Origin: Styela clava
Taxonomy: Eukaryota > Chordata > Ascidiacea > Stolidobranchia > Styelidae
NCBI RefSeq assembly: GCF_964204865.1
Contig: NC_135254.1
Location: forward strand, 6,019,001-6,083,000
Length of the DNA: 64,000 bases
Direction: 5' to 3'
Part shown: piece after piece, positions 45,402 through 58,360 of the stretch
Numbering within the stretch: position 1 is the first letter of the stretch
How the letters are laid out: each line of letters starts with the position of its first letter
Made by a program: the position numbers and the translations under genes
Notes under the pieces: model-generated
Seen by the model: only the letters and a program-made list of their open reading frames with translations
What the model was told of the DNA's origin: nothing
The model's database searches: none

Positions 45402-48400
45402 CTAGGCCATTTCGAATATTTCGCTCCGTAACAACACAGTTTGCTCTTCGAGGCTACTTCCCGAACACAAGTTATCTGGTTCATTTTGAACATCCTCATG
45501 AACGTCGTATGCAAGCTCATCGCCATCGTCCACGATTGGCATCAACAATTCTGGTTCATTTTGAACATCCTCATGAACGTCGTCTGCAAGCTCATCGCCA
45601 TCGACCACGATTCGCATCAACAATTCCTTTACCTTTTTCACTGTATTTTCATTAAACATTCGCAAAAAACTAGGGTGTTTTCTGATGAAATACACGATCA
45701 AGCGAAACTTCACTTTGTCCCAGGAATTCGGAGCATCTCTGTATTCTCTTAGAATATTTTTCTTGAATTCTTCCTTCAAATTTCCGAGTTCCGCCTCCAA
45801 ACTTTTGTTTTTTTTAACTAATTTTTTGAAAATATTGTTCATTTCACAATACAACTTTTTATCGGTGAATATGAAATGCAGAAAAGCTTCATTGTAAGCT
45901 CTAACTTGTTTGAATTTTTTAGCTTTCCTTAGTTTTTTAGATTTCATAATTTTTTTTATAACATTCCATATGAGCTTAACTTTATCGGTCGCACCCGCTT
46001 GGTTATCTTGAATTTCTGCATTTTGAGAGTTGTCATCAAACTTGACTGTTGCGTAAAGGTTTAAGAATTTGGGATAATTCAAGACTGCATATTCGATGTG
46101 CTTTTCCTTTGGTTCTTCAAATACTTTCATGGTATCTTTGGCGAATAAGAAATCTACGAAGTTGTAAAACAATCCTGTAGCAAGGGGATGAGAACATTTC
46201 CACAACATTTTCATAAAAGATGCATAATTATGTGGGGTAGTATTCAAAGTAAACGATTCAATTACCCAGCTCTTCCAAATTGCATATGCCGTGGACGCGC
46301 ATTGTAAAAAGCAAGTGAGGGTAAAAAATCGAGAGATAGGTAGTAGATCTTCGGCAACACTATACGAGCAAAAGAAAGAATCGAGCTCGTGTAAAGAATG
46401 AGCGATATGAGAAAAGTCTTCTTCGGGTAATTTGCACTCGGAGTGGAGGGGTCGTTTGCCAGTTTATTCGAAACAAAAGAGAAAATAATTGAAGTTGTTA
46501 AGGTGAGAGTGCAAGAAAGAAAATTACGTATGTAGTAGTACGACCATATGTCCACAGGTAAATTATTTCTATATGTCCAAAGTTGCACACATCGCAGGGT
46601 TGTCCAAAACGAATCGAATATTCGAAATTATTCGAATATCAAAGTATTCGAATACCTTTTCGGCTCAATTCCGAATAATTACGAATAGTAGTCACTTTTC
46701 GCCGTAAACATGGTGTTTCGTTCTACCGGAATCTTCAAACGACTTTTTACGCTTTCTCACGTATTGTAATGACGATGAAATAGAGTCGGCATTTTGATTG
46801 TTTATATTCAGCGCGAATGTAGGTCGCATAGTGTTGCGACACATTTGCACGTTTGCGTTGGTGGACATTGCCGACATTCGTCTTTTATTTCACAAAGTCA
46901 TTTCCATTAGTCGAAAAATCGACAATCCCCGTATTTCCCGGCTAATAAGTCGCTTTTCTAGACCCAATTTTGGCTTGATTTTTTGGGGGGAGGGGCGCCT
47001 TATAGAGAAAGCATGTTTATTTTATTTCTATGTGGCCTGCTTATTTTTCGCATTAGTCTTCTCAAGCATAATTTGTGTTAACCTTATATTTGGTTCTTAT
47101 GGGTCTGCCAATCATGATATTTAATCGTAGGCCGGTTATCGTTACCTAAAAGAGAAAACACGGCCACCGCCACCGAGATAAAGTAAGTGATTTATGACCC
47201 TTTGGTTTTGCCGATTCTGCAGAAAACGACAGGGACATGAAACACAGCTGTGAAATAACCCGTGGACGTACCGTGTGGTACTTATCACATTTCAAAATTA
47301 TTGTTGTTGAGAATAGTTAATTCCGTGAGTATAGTTCTACCAAACAAACATGATCTGGTTCTGTTCTGACCCTATCAAATTATAGATTGTTCAAAATGAT
47401 TGTGATTTTTAACTTAAAATTACCGCTTTATTGTTAAAAATAGTTAATTCTGTGAGTATGATTCTACTAAACAAACGTGATCTGGTTCTAAACATTATTA
47501 TTAGCGCATATTAGCATAACTGAACAACAGGGAACAATTTTTCTACCCGTCTTTTTGGAGGCCTATATGGAAAACCCCCTTTTTTTGAGTGCTAAAACTA
47601 TACATCGTCCTATTTGCCATGTAGACTTATTAGCCGTAATTGTTACGATATCCAATAAATTGTCACAAGTTGGGAAACAAGTTGATTTATTGGAAAAATA
47701 CTCTCACCCGCTTTCTGGTAAATAATTTTGATAATGATGGTCAAAAATATCGATAATGAAAGTATTAATACCAAATACCACGGGTATTTGTGGGCATGAA
47801 ATGTGTGGTAAACTGCCCAATTATAATTAATTTCGGATTCGTATTTACAAAATATTAAAACTACTCTAACTCAAAAATACAACGGCGATTTGTGGACTTG
47901 AATGTGTAATAAAGTATAAAATTTATACGACTTGTGACGATTTTTTCGTGAGTACGAAAATAAGAATCAAAAATTGATTATATTCGGGAACAATATCACC
48001 GCATTCTGTGGACATAAATTGTTAGGCAAACTCGCGATTGATATTAATTTTTGATTCCTATTTTCGTATTTACAAAATACAACGGTGATCTGGGGACATT
48101 GAATGTGTGGTAAACTACCCGATTATAAATAGTTTTTGAACCCTATTTTCGTATTTATAAAATAATAAAAGTATTATTACACAAACATACAACGGCGATC
48201 TGCGGACTTAAAATGTGTGGTAAAGTTCCCGAATATAATTACTTTTTGATTCGTATTTTTGTATCCACGAAAAAATTGTCACAAGTCTCAAAAAGAACTC
48301 ATACTTTATCCCGCTTTTTGACAAATAATTTGGATAATGGTTGGTATTTAAAAGTATGGGCGTTTTACTAGGATGATTTTGTGTTGCGCACGCATTCAAA

Positions 48401-49182
48401 TCCATCACCGATACCACTATTTAAAATGCCTTGTCGTATTATTTTAATTCTGTTAATTAACACAACTCATGTTATATAAAATATATATCGCAATAATCTG
48501 CAAACATGAAATGCCTGGTAATATAGCCAGGTTGTAGATAGAAGTTATTCCATTGTTTATTGTATGAAAATTCCTTCATACACTTAGATCCTATTACTGG
48601 ATTTTATTTTTGAAGTATTCGAAATTTCATATTCGAAAATAATAATTTCGAATGTATTCGAAATAGTGAACTATTCGGTATTGGCCATCCCTGCACACAT
48701 GCATCTCTAATTTTATTTGTTCTTTGAGGGTCTTTGCCATCCTTATACAAGTAGAACTTGACACGCTTTAGATCAGTCAACGTCATTTGGAGACCATTTA
48801 TTGTCTTTTCAGATGCCGAGTAAGTGCGAAATGCATGAATAATTTCTGCTTTTTGAAGCCATAATACAGCGGTCAGATTAATTACCATACATAGTGTGAG
48901 AGACCATGTGCCTGATTTTATTATGTACCATTTCATTTTGTTTGCACAGTAGATATTGATAAAATTTGCCTGGGTATCCGTGAAAACTATTAAATTTGTC
49001 TGGTTAGGACGTTCTTCTGGTAAGCATCCTAATTGTGGCGGTGACACTAAGTAAAGCATAGTAAGAGAAGCTACTACACTCGCCACAAAACAGCCTCCGC
49101 GAAATTTTTCCCACCACGGCTTCATGTTGCATTGATCCAATAAATCATGCAGTATAAAGACAGATTTGGATATTGCCGTCAT
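45402..49182 (-). pseudogene. LRRC8/pannexin-like four-TM channel gene, hAT-disrupted
   Basis: From an ATG at 49182 the frame reads through MKPWWEKFRGG, TM1 (FVASVVASLTMLYLVS), an extracellular loop with two Cys (GCLPEERPNQT, IYCANKMKW) and TM2. At 48693 a hAT interrupts it. The same frame resumes at 46592 with TM3 (FLSCTLTLTTSIIFSFV). Near 46440-46460 the homology passes to another frame: two loop Cys (ECKLPEEDF, FFCSYSVAE), TM4, then a segment like the LRRC8 F-A-F-M-L-H-L-I-D linker (NYASFMKMLWKCSHPL), running to a stop at 45402. The KPWW start, Cys pattern and linker point to the LRRC8 (volume-regulated anion channel) group. No leucine-rich repeats follow; instead there is a Lys-rich region and a 25-residue tandem repeat (45476-45625). 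An acceptor (GTTTTACAG) lies 5' of the start. Hit by both an insertion and a frameshift, it is probably inactive in this haplotype. Confidence 0.65.
46593..48692. mobile_element. hAT element inside the LRRC8-like gene
   Basis: 2100 bp with ends carrying CAGGGTTGTCC and (inverse) AGGGATGGCC. The exact duplication GCACACAT lies at 46585-46592 and 48693-48700. It is the same family as 28126-29707 in opposite orientation and has the same internal TTTACCACACAT-type subrepeats. It holds no intact transposase. Confidence 0.85.
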
Positions 49183-49261
49183 GTTAAATTCTATGTAAGC
49201 AGATAGTGAAATACTCAATTAAGCGATTATCCTGTAAAACAAGTTCAAACTTTCGCTCAAA

Positions 49262-49352
49262 CAATCGTGTCATGCATCGGTCGGCGGTTGTGGCTTTCTT
49301 CACCACCAAGTCCATGCATCCAAAACAAATAACTAGCTAACTAATCCCATAA
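49262..49352 (+). repeat. SINE fragment
   Basis: Contains the GGCGGTTGTGGCTTTCTTC and CCATGCATCCAAAACAAATA parts of the SINE body, as in 53895-54115. Confidence 0.5.
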
Positions 49353-51540
49353 TTTTTAGAATAGCGAAAGTTTCAGTGAGATACGATTCACCACGAATTT
49401 CAATGCAGTTTGCAGAAAACGAAAATTTACTCGAATGTCGCAGCAACGATTTAAATGTAGTCGCACACAACACAGAAAATATCAACCAACAGCAGCAGTA
49501 ATAGGAAAATTCAATTGGATATTATAATTATTACCCGATAATCGGTTATGCTTCCCCGGGCCCTTTTTCAGTGAAAGTGTGTTCCTGATTTATTCATAGT
49601 AATTTGCGCACGACTATTTTTTACTGACTGGGAAAATCTACTTGACCTAATTTCGTCTATAATTTAGCGTCCTCGCAGGTAAAACTGGAACTTCACGCTT
49701 ACTCTCTGACTTGATTAACTACATCATTTTCTGTATACTATCGCAAACTCCTAAGTGAATAAGTAACCCGGTGACGACCAATGTTCTATGCAAACAGTGG
49801 TGTGACAGTAGTGTACCAATACAGCATAACGGAACAACAATTGGAAATAAGAGTAAACATACTTACCTGACAAGACTGTGTGACGTCAACAATTCAAGTA
49901 TGGATAATTGCGTAAGTCTATCGACCAGGACTTTGTGGATAATATGTGCGTTATTTCGGACCTAAACAACAAGGACATATGAGTTCTACATGAACGTAAA
50001 TAGTGGAGCAATACCTGTAACAAAAATATATATAATGGCGAATATACCATATGGCGAACTTTATATAATATTTTTAAAATTTCTGTAGGTAATTTCGGTT
50101 ATCAATATGAAAGGTCTGCAATTTCGAATCAGAGAAATAATTTACCCCAACTCCACAGCCCCTCACTTTCCTATAGTGCACAGGTCAACAACCGTTCGCA
50201 TTGAAAGAGCCATTTGGCATCGTTTCCGTCAAAATCAAACTTACCCGGAGCCGTAACCTCTACTTAATGTCTTTCATAAGTTTACATTTACACGTAAAAC
50301 ATGTTGAATTTGTACTAGTTTTTCTTTTTAATCCTGCAATGCAAATGTATCAGTCTAATTTAAATTACCTGCCGATTATCTCCTTTCTTAACAGTGATTA
50401 CTGTGTAGAGCCATGTTCAGAGCTAAAGCTCCGATCATTAGTTCAGTAAATTTGAACTGGGTTTTCTTTCATACTGTAAAGAAAATGTACCAGCGTCCGT
50501 TAAATTACCCATAAATTATCTCCCCACATAACAATGTTTGCTCTGTAGAGCCGTATTCGGAGCGAAAGCTCCAATCATCAATTTGCACTTGTTTTTCTTT
50601 TGACTTGGATGACCATATATGGTCGTATCGCTCCAAAAAGTATCAACAACTAAAACTGACAATTATGTACGAGTATAAACATGCTTATTCATAATATTCA
50701 CATACAGGTATGGTACATCCCTATTTGAAGATGATGATATAGGTCAATTCCCTCTAGATTTGGGTGGATAATCAGTGAGTTCGGGTTTGTTCGTAATCAT
50801 TGCAAACCGAATTAAAAACACAATGAGCACAAAATATTTTTTATTTTTTATTTACTGTGTTGATTCTATATTATCATGAAATAAAGTTTTCATACAACTG
50901 GTATGATTCAATTTATTTGCTTCATTCAACTTCAGAGAGTTAAGAGAAAAGCTATGTAAAAAAATATTGATACCGCCAAAAACAAAAAGAAGCTGCTCAG
51001 TGCTCTACTGTTTGTTTATTTAATGTAACAATGCCAGAGAAAAAAAAATGTATCCCAGGGGAGAGGAAAGCCGATAAGACAACTTAAACATTTGGCGAAC
51101 CACGGCCTCTCGTCCTCTAAGTCTAAACAGTTTATGTTGAGTATGGGGTTAGTCAGCCAGTTATTCGTTTCAGATGCAGAGCCCGTCTATGTATTTAAAC
51201 ACAGTAAATTTTCCGCATGTTTAATGAAATTCTGTCAGTCTTATGCAATTCTTATCTTTAAGTTTTCTAATTGATCTTTGCTCCTGATACCGGTATGCTT
51301 GAAAAAGGATTGTACTTTCGCACAATTTTTATTGCCGTAGCGGGTCAAAGGTTATGAGATTGCCACGGGTCTGACGAAAGGGCAAAGTGCAAGTAGTTGC
51401 AAATTTTAGGTGGAATGGAAAATGAAATAGAACGCCATTTTACGTGAAACGTATTGCTTAGTATGTTAGGTGAACTTGTATTTGCGTTTGATATATTTCT
51501 TATATTCAGTATTCTTTTTTTTTATAAATAGTGTACAAGA
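49353..51540. other. Intergenic
   Basis: No supported gene. Two tandem copies of a 140-bp block lie at about 50310-50447 and 50450-50590 (each with GTAGAGCC...AAAGCTCC). A minus-strand SINE tail lies at about 51050-51175. The last 300 bp are the HADH 5' flank. Confidence 0.45.
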
Positions 51541-51565
51541 GTAATTAAACTGTTTGCCTGCAAGG

Positions 51566-54500
51566 ATGTTGTCCACTCAAATTATTCGAAATATGTCAAC
51601 AGCCAATCGATTGTCACAAATCAAGAAACTGGTGGTAATTGGTGGGGGTCAAATGGGGTCAGGAATTGCCCAAGTATCCGCAGTTGTTGGAAATGAAGTC
51701 ATAATCGTGGATCAAAATGAAGAATTACTTGCAAAATCAAGGTCAACAATTGAAAAAAGCTTGCAACGTGTTGCAGCAAAGAAATACAAGGATGAACCAG
51801 AAAAAGGGAAAACATTTGTGCAAGAATCTATGTCTCAGATACAAACAAATACTGATGCGGAAACTGCTGTGCAAAACGCAGATCTAGTGGTTGAAGCCAT
51901 CGTTGAGAATCTTAAAATTAAGCAGGTGAGGGTTTGCCCCACAATTCTGCCTACAGAATTGGTGAAATATTCTTGCTTGCTTCTTGCAAATTAACCAAGG
52001 ACATTTGGTTGTGCCAGTTCAGTTGTAGTCCCATAAAGTTTGTATAAAGCTGTTCTTGTTGGCAAAACTTTTATACTCGTGTCAGTATGGCACACTATCC
52101 AAATTCCAAGAATTTCCCTCCATTGGGCTCAATAAAACAAACTATGTGTCTCACAAACGAAGGGTGTCTGGCACCACGTCAGATGCCTCATATCGCGCCA
52201 TGCTTGTCTCAATAATAATCCAAATTAATCGCAGCCGTCACGTGACCAAAATTGCCGTTTTTTGCCAAAAACTATCGAATGCCACAGTAAAAAAATTTTC
52301 CTTTGGTAAATCGGTTTATTTTTTCCCAAGGAATTCAATGATTACGTTATTAGATTGCGCTTTTTTGTAGTATTTTGTAACTTCATTACACTGTATTAAT
52401 ACCGATATTGAGGGACAACAATGTTTAGACGTCTCCCAAAGGAGGAGTGTCTGATCATCAGTAAAATGGGTTTCTCTGAAACGAGACAATGTTGCTCGAT
52501 CTGTATAGTGTGCCGTACTGCGAGTGGCTAACTTACATGAAACCTGAATCTCAAGTTCTGCATTGTTATTAAGAATTTATTATTGAAAAAATGTCCCATA
52601 AATTGTTTTAGATAATTATGAAAAAAACGGGTCTAGTGAAGTAAACGCCGTAACTGCTTAAATAACGCCTAACAAAATTGTGAAGTGAAATTTTAATGTT
52701 AAAAGATTGAAATTACATTCATATTGTCTTAAAATGTCGCTGTCGAAAAGGTGGACGATTCATCTGTCCTATCGTGCGTCGAGTTGTCTGCTTTCCCTTT
52801 GACCCATGCGTATTCAGCGTATTATGTTCATGCAATACGGACGGACTTATTTTAAAAAAAAAAAAATTTGGGTTGTGTTTTCGCATCACATTTTGTTTGG
52901 CGTTATTTGGGCATTTACAAGATTCAATTTCACACAACATTCGTGTTTGGGGGTATTTAACAGTAACGGATCCAAAAAATCAATTAGCCAATTCACTTCA
53001 TATTGTTTGTTTTCAGGATTTGTTCAAAAGCCTTGATGCTGTTGCTCCAGCCAATACAATATTTGCTTCGAACACATCATCTCTACCTATCAGAGACATT
53101 GCTTCAAGTACAAAACGAGAGGTGTATGTTTGTTGTTTGATGAAAGAAACTCAGTTTTTGTTCTGATCAGTTGATTTTGAAAAATAATGTAGAAGTTAGT
53201 GATAGTTAAATTAAGGAATAAATAGATATCACTATGAAGTTCATTTATTAGAGAATGACTTGACGTTGCTGACATAGCATGAGGTCTCCTTATTTCAATC
53301 TGTTAATCTAAATACTGAAATTAGAAGGCTCGGCAATAATAACCAACCCTAGTTGAAGAGAATCGAAGGTGGTTGACATCACAGTATAAAGATGGTATCG
53401 AAAGAAAAATTATGACAAAGAGAGTGAAAGTTATAATTTTATATGGCTATTTAAAAACAACCAGTTGAATTATTCAATAAATTGCAGTAAATATCCCACA
53501 AATCGCATTTATAAGCACAGTTATTCAGAGCATTTTTGGTAATGTGTTCAAAGTTTTCAAAAGTGGCTTTTATAATTATCATTTAACATTCTTCATTTAT
53601 TTTAATGGAATTTTAGGATCGTTTCGGAGGGGTCCATTTCTTCAACCCAGTTCCTATGATGAAGCTTGTTGAAGTCATCAAAGCTCCAAACACAAGTCAA
53701 GAAACATTTGATGCTTTGTTTACATGGAGTAAATCTGTAAGTTTCGTCAATCAGTTGGATTTTTTAATGGCTGGTTTCAGACAGTTGAGCAAGGCACTAT
53801 TCGCTGATATTTTTTGGAAGAACTGGAAAGTTTTGGCCATTGAGCTACCCAGTTTTATTGTACTTCGGGATGAGGTGGTTTTATGACTGTTTGGAATATG
53901 CTCCCCATCGAACCTCTGATTACCCTGCACGCAGGTTCTAATTCTGTGGGGGGTGATTATGTGCGAAACGATTGCTGGACTCCTCGCCGCCATAGGGTGA
54001 TTCATGTAACCGCTGGTCTGTTGCGGCTTCTTCCAACACCAGATCCATGCATCTGAAACAAATAACTGGCTAACTAATTCCATTCCCTACATGGAATGGT
54101 ATACGGACGAGGGCAAGGTAGGGGGGATCTACTATATGTTGAGAGGACAGGAACCTTTCTAGTGCAGCATTACCTACCCAATTTATTACACCCAATTGGT
54201 TGTTTGAGTTATTATTATTATCAGTCATATTAATAATTGATTTCATTTTTCAACAGCTTGGCAAGACTGCAGTTTCATGCAAAGATACTCCTGGATTTTT
54301 AGTGAACCGACTACTCGTCCCTTATACGGCAGAAGCAGTTCGCTTATATGAACGAGGCCATGGATCTATCAAAGATATCGACATCGCTATGAAACTTGGA
54401 GCTGGCTACCCAATGGGTCCTTTCGAGCTGACAGATTACGTCGGGCTCGACACTTGCAAATTCATTCTAGATGGGTGGAGAGAAGCTATGCCTGATAATC

Positions 54501-54610
54501 CATTGTTCGATGGCAGCCCGCTGATGGATAAATTAGTTTCGGAAGGAAAACTAGGTGTGAAGTCTGGAGAGGGATTCTACAAGTATAATAATAAAGGACA
54601 AAAAATGTAG
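51566..54610 (+). CDS. HADH: 3-hydroxyacyl-CoA dehydrogenase, mitochondrial
   Basis: Four exons, all phase 0: 51566-51925, 53017-53121, 53617-53736 and 54257-54610, giving 312 residues (human 314). The N-terminus [16 protein letters not shown] is a plausible mitochondrial presequence. The Rossmann glycine motif is [24 protein letters not shown], the catalytic-His segment [33 protein letters not shown] and [20 protein letters not shown] follow in family order. It oxidises short- and medium-chain 3-hydroxyacyl-CoA with NAD+ in fatty-acid beta-oxidation in the matrix. The first ATG is preceded by in-frame non-ATG codons only. Intron 1 carries a MULE-like repeat (52628-52862) and intron 3 a SINE. 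Confidence 0.95.
52628..52862. repeat. Dispersed repeat in HADH intron 1
   Basis: Same order of blocks as at 15676-16165 (TCTAGTGAAGTAAAC, AAAAGGTGGACGA, GTCGAGTTGTCTG, GCGTATT). The GTCGAGTTGTC motif suggests descent from the MULE termini. Confidence 0.5.
53895..54115 (+). repeat. tRNA-derived SINE, partial
   Basis: Lies in HADH intron 3. It has a degenerate B box (GCAGGTTCTAATTCTG), the body block GATTGCTGGACTCCT and the ACAAATAACTGGCTAACTAAT block, but lacks the terminal tail. Confidence 0.65.
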
Positions 54611-57336
54611 ATTTTTCCATGTGTATCAGGTTTCGAGTAATTTATGAAAATTTAGTTTGCAAATCAATTTAAATTACTTTTCTGGTTGGAGTAATTTCTG
54701 AGGCCTTCTATTATCTTCTACAAATCTATCATCCATTATGGGTTTCCTGCTCTGAATTTTTTCGAACGGTCTTTGGCAGCAGAATAGACACACTAAGAGC
54801 TATTTTTTGACATTAAAAAATTCATTATCAGAATTTTTGCATCCTTACTAGATATTTTTGTAGACCAGTGATTGTTTGCAACTTTAGCAATTAGTGCACT
54901 TATGACTCAACTCAACCATCCTCAAATGCCATTTTTTGATTCTTTTACATATAATACCACAGATGTCAAATATTATTGACCAAATGATATGAATCAGTCG
55001 TTTTTCCTGTTTATCTTCCATGGTGTAGAACAGTCGGGGCCCCCCGAAGTACGCGTCCACAAGTACTTCTAGTGGGCGTAGCATAATGTTTTTTGCATAT
55101 AATATTTCTAACCCCCACCTGACAATGTTATCTAAAAAATTGAGTCAGTATGCCATCACAATCGCATCATAGAGCTTGCTAAAGTAATGAACTCACTAAC
55201 GCCAGCAATCTCTCTCTTATGAGTATTGTTTCAACGAGAATATGAGAGAGTCTGTGCATTTTAGACGACCATACTTAGACTTTGGGGGGCGTATTTTCAG
55301 ATCATGTGGGGGTTAGGAATGGCACATTCAAAAGTTGTTGAGGTAAACCAACTAGAAGTACTTGTTGGCAGGAGACCGAACAGCGAGTGGTATAATACTC
55401 AAATATTGCACTGCCTGTACTTCCTCATACCTAACAATTATAACTTTTTTAGTCAATATCATAATATATTTATTAATTTTGTCAGTTTTCTGATTTAATC
55501 AATCTGCCCAATCAATAGTTGCTAGTTGCTTATTGGTTTTGAAAAATAATGAAAAAAGTAGTACAAGACCATATTATAGCCAGTTTTATTATTGAAAATG
55601 ATAAGCCAACCTATATAATGATAAACCTACCAAATGATAAACCAATGCATAAACTCTAACAACCCTTTTTGATGTTCATCCTGGTAGCCGTGTAAGTTTT
55701 TCGATGCTAGGATTCATTCAACCATTATTTACTTATTATTTTTGAACAAAAAAAAGATAAATCTCATGTAAGCTGAAGTTGGCAAAAATTGTTGAATACA
55801 CCTATTTTTTGCATTTGTTAGCATCCATATCTCAACATAGAGTTATAGGGGAATAACCTCGGCTGAATTTTGTCAATTTATTTACTCTGGTTATGCATTT
55901 GATGCCCGGACCTTGAGTCCTAAAAATTCTGTGAGAAGGTTGGAGTTACCCTTTTGGTTTCTAGTGAGTAACATGACTGTTTATTTGTTACCTCTATGCA
56001 ATTTATAACTAATTTATTGCTTATTGTTTAATTTCAATCAGCGATCAATAAAATTGTCAAATCAATATATGTTGTTCTTGTAATGTTTAATACTGCCCTT
56101 ACATTTAAGATTTTCCCTTATTTTATCAATGGATGTTGCTATAGACCTATAGTTCTTAAGAGTTTCATACCCAAATGTAAATATTCATGTTCTGAGTCTA
56201 AGCTCTGGTGTTGATGTTGAACAACTGAGAGGCGCACATTCCCACTGGAATTCAACCACTACATGAAGAGTACTCCCGAAGCATGTAACCAAGATGGCTG
56301 TCACCGGAACGTAGTATATGTACCAGGTTAGGTCATAATTTCAGGTACAAATACTACGGGTGCCACTTGGCTAGTCCCCGAATCGGTAATAGAACTAAAA
56401 TGAGAAAGAAATCATGGCGTAACTCCAACCTGGTACACATACTAAATTCCGGAGTCTGCTATCTTGGTTCGCATATGTCGGGAGTACCAAATGAAGTTAT
56501 CTGCCCATAGGAAGTGGTAAAATGCATTTGCTGTCATACTACTGATTACCAGATGTGATCTGTGGTTGCAAATCTTGTGAAGGAATGGTAAAGCGAGAAA
56601 AAGGTGCTAAATTTTAATGTTCCAGTGTGGCAGCTATTTCAAGAGCCTGGCTTGAGTGATTATTTATTCCCTTGCCAATACAGTCAGGTCAGCTTTCTTC
56701 TCTTAGGGATATATGCAAGAAGATTGTTTACTAGTATGTTCACTCCAAGACTAAGAATCTGCCTAACTGAATTTAAGATCCTTAAAGAATTTAAATGCCG
56801 CCTCGTCAATGTAAAATAGTGTTGGTATATGGATGTCAAAATTAACAGTGTTTAAGCTTACAAGCTTCCATTCACTCGGAGTTGTAACAGTGTAGTGGGA
56901 CTAAAGCAGTTATTATAGTATTAAAGCGATAATTATATTAAACTTTATGATGTAACTGCACTCCTATTTCTGCGCTAATCACTAACGGTAGGCACCTTCG
57001 GCTACAAAAGAGCCATGCAGCAGCCATTGTTATGACATATACTGTGTGCAGTGAGCAACTTTTGTTTTGTACATTAAGTGTGAAGTCGTTAAGAGGGCCA
57101 CCCAAAAAATTGTTTGTGGGCCTTGTTTGACGACCACTTGTCCAGACGATAACTAGACATAACTTGGAAATCAAAGTAATTAATGTGGTTGACGCTCTGA
57201 TAAATTGTCAAGAAGCCGCAAAATTATGAATCTCTAATCGCAACATATCAAGAACATCAAATCCAGTGTTATCAATTTATTAAACACATGCCTGTGAATG
57301 TACAATATGTTGCAACTTGCAGCAAAGATTGAGCTG
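54611..57336. other. Intergenic with MITEs
   Basis: No supported gene. 55030-55390 is the most complete copy of the AGTACTTCTAGTTGG palindromic family. 56310-56470 is a copy of the AACCTGGTAC repeat family. Short ORFs here (for example 56604-56819, 56938-57174) show no domain. Confidence 0.45.
55030..55390. repeat. Palindromic MITE, fullest copy
   Basis: ACAAGTACTTCTAGTGGGCG at the left and AACTAGAAGTACTTGTTGG at the right are inverted, and CCCCCACCTGACA pairs with GTGGGGGTTAGG further in. Three partial relatives occur in the window. Confidence 0.65.
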
Positions 57337-57340
57337 TTAA

Positions 57341-58008
57341 CCCTTTCCGTGCGGTGGGCACGTATACGTACGTATCTACGACAAAACTCGCTAGATTGCG
57401 ACGGGTACGTTGATGTACTCCACTGTTTTATTTAGCAATCGGTCGCAAACTGTTGGTCTAGTTTTTCCGGGTTTTAGTTTATTGATAAGAAGTCTTCTTC
57501 AAGATTAACATAACCGACATAAAATCTCATGGAAAAAACCATGGGAATTTTATTTGCGGCGGGAGTGTTTTTGAAATTTATGCAAATTTCGGTGTTTTTT
57601 GGTGGTAATAGAAGACATATTATCCCTTCCATCTACCAAAGTATTTTGAGTTAGATAACGAAATTGCTACAGCAATATTATGCTATTGTTTGCCAACCAA
57701 GAAGCGGTAACAGTAAAGGATTTAGCGAATATTTCTATTTTTTATCACGGTTTAAAGTTTCAACACCCAAGAAAAAAAATGCCTGTTTTCTATCCGGTTT
57801 GTGACTCAGACCACCCCTTTAAAAAAAAATTTTTTTTTTAATCGCCAATTGCAAGCTCTTTAAATAAGCTTTCCAACGAGCCGTCAGTGGGCAGCAGAGG
57901 ATCATTACTTTTTCGTTAGTCGATCGATTAGTTGTGGGGGTACAAATGCATAAAGTCGGCGTAGCAAATACGATTATTTAATAAAAAATAAAAATCGCAT
58001 GGAAAGGG
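57341..58008. mobile_element. piggyBac-type MITE
   Basis: TTAA on both sides (57337-57340 and 58009-58012) with inverted ends CCCTTTCCGTGCG and CCCTTTCCATGCG. TTAA duplication and CCC start are diagnostic of piggyBac. It is 668 bp with no transposase. Confidence 0.85.
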
Positions 58009-58360
58009 TTAAAGGATTTAGAAGCATTTCCCAAAACTAGGCTTGACTTAGGTCCAAGCCCTATCAGGTCCTCGGAATGAAATAAGGAGTCAAAAGCATG
58101 CATTGGGCACAAAATATTAGTATCATTCTCCAAGAGGGACAATGCTGTTCTATCACAGTCTGGATAAACATTTTCTTATGCCATGATGCTTAAAGCTTAA
58201 ATCCCCACAGAAGTCTTGACTCATCCACAGCAGAAAATATGAGCAGGACTTATAGGCACAGTCTTTGGAAGATGTATTCGTTTCGTTAAATGACTTTTTA
58301 AAGGCAGAATGAGATACAAGCATACGAAGTATAATGTACATTATGTTAGTAGGGAATGGA

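Noticed and set aside
49867-49961. Possible minus-strand coding exon
   Set aside because: It has a good acceptor (TTGTTTAG) and donor (CAG/GTAAGT) and an open frame of 31 codons, but no partner exon in phase: the next acceptor leads into an exon with an in-frame stop before the LRRC8-like ATG. It may be a 5' UTR exon.
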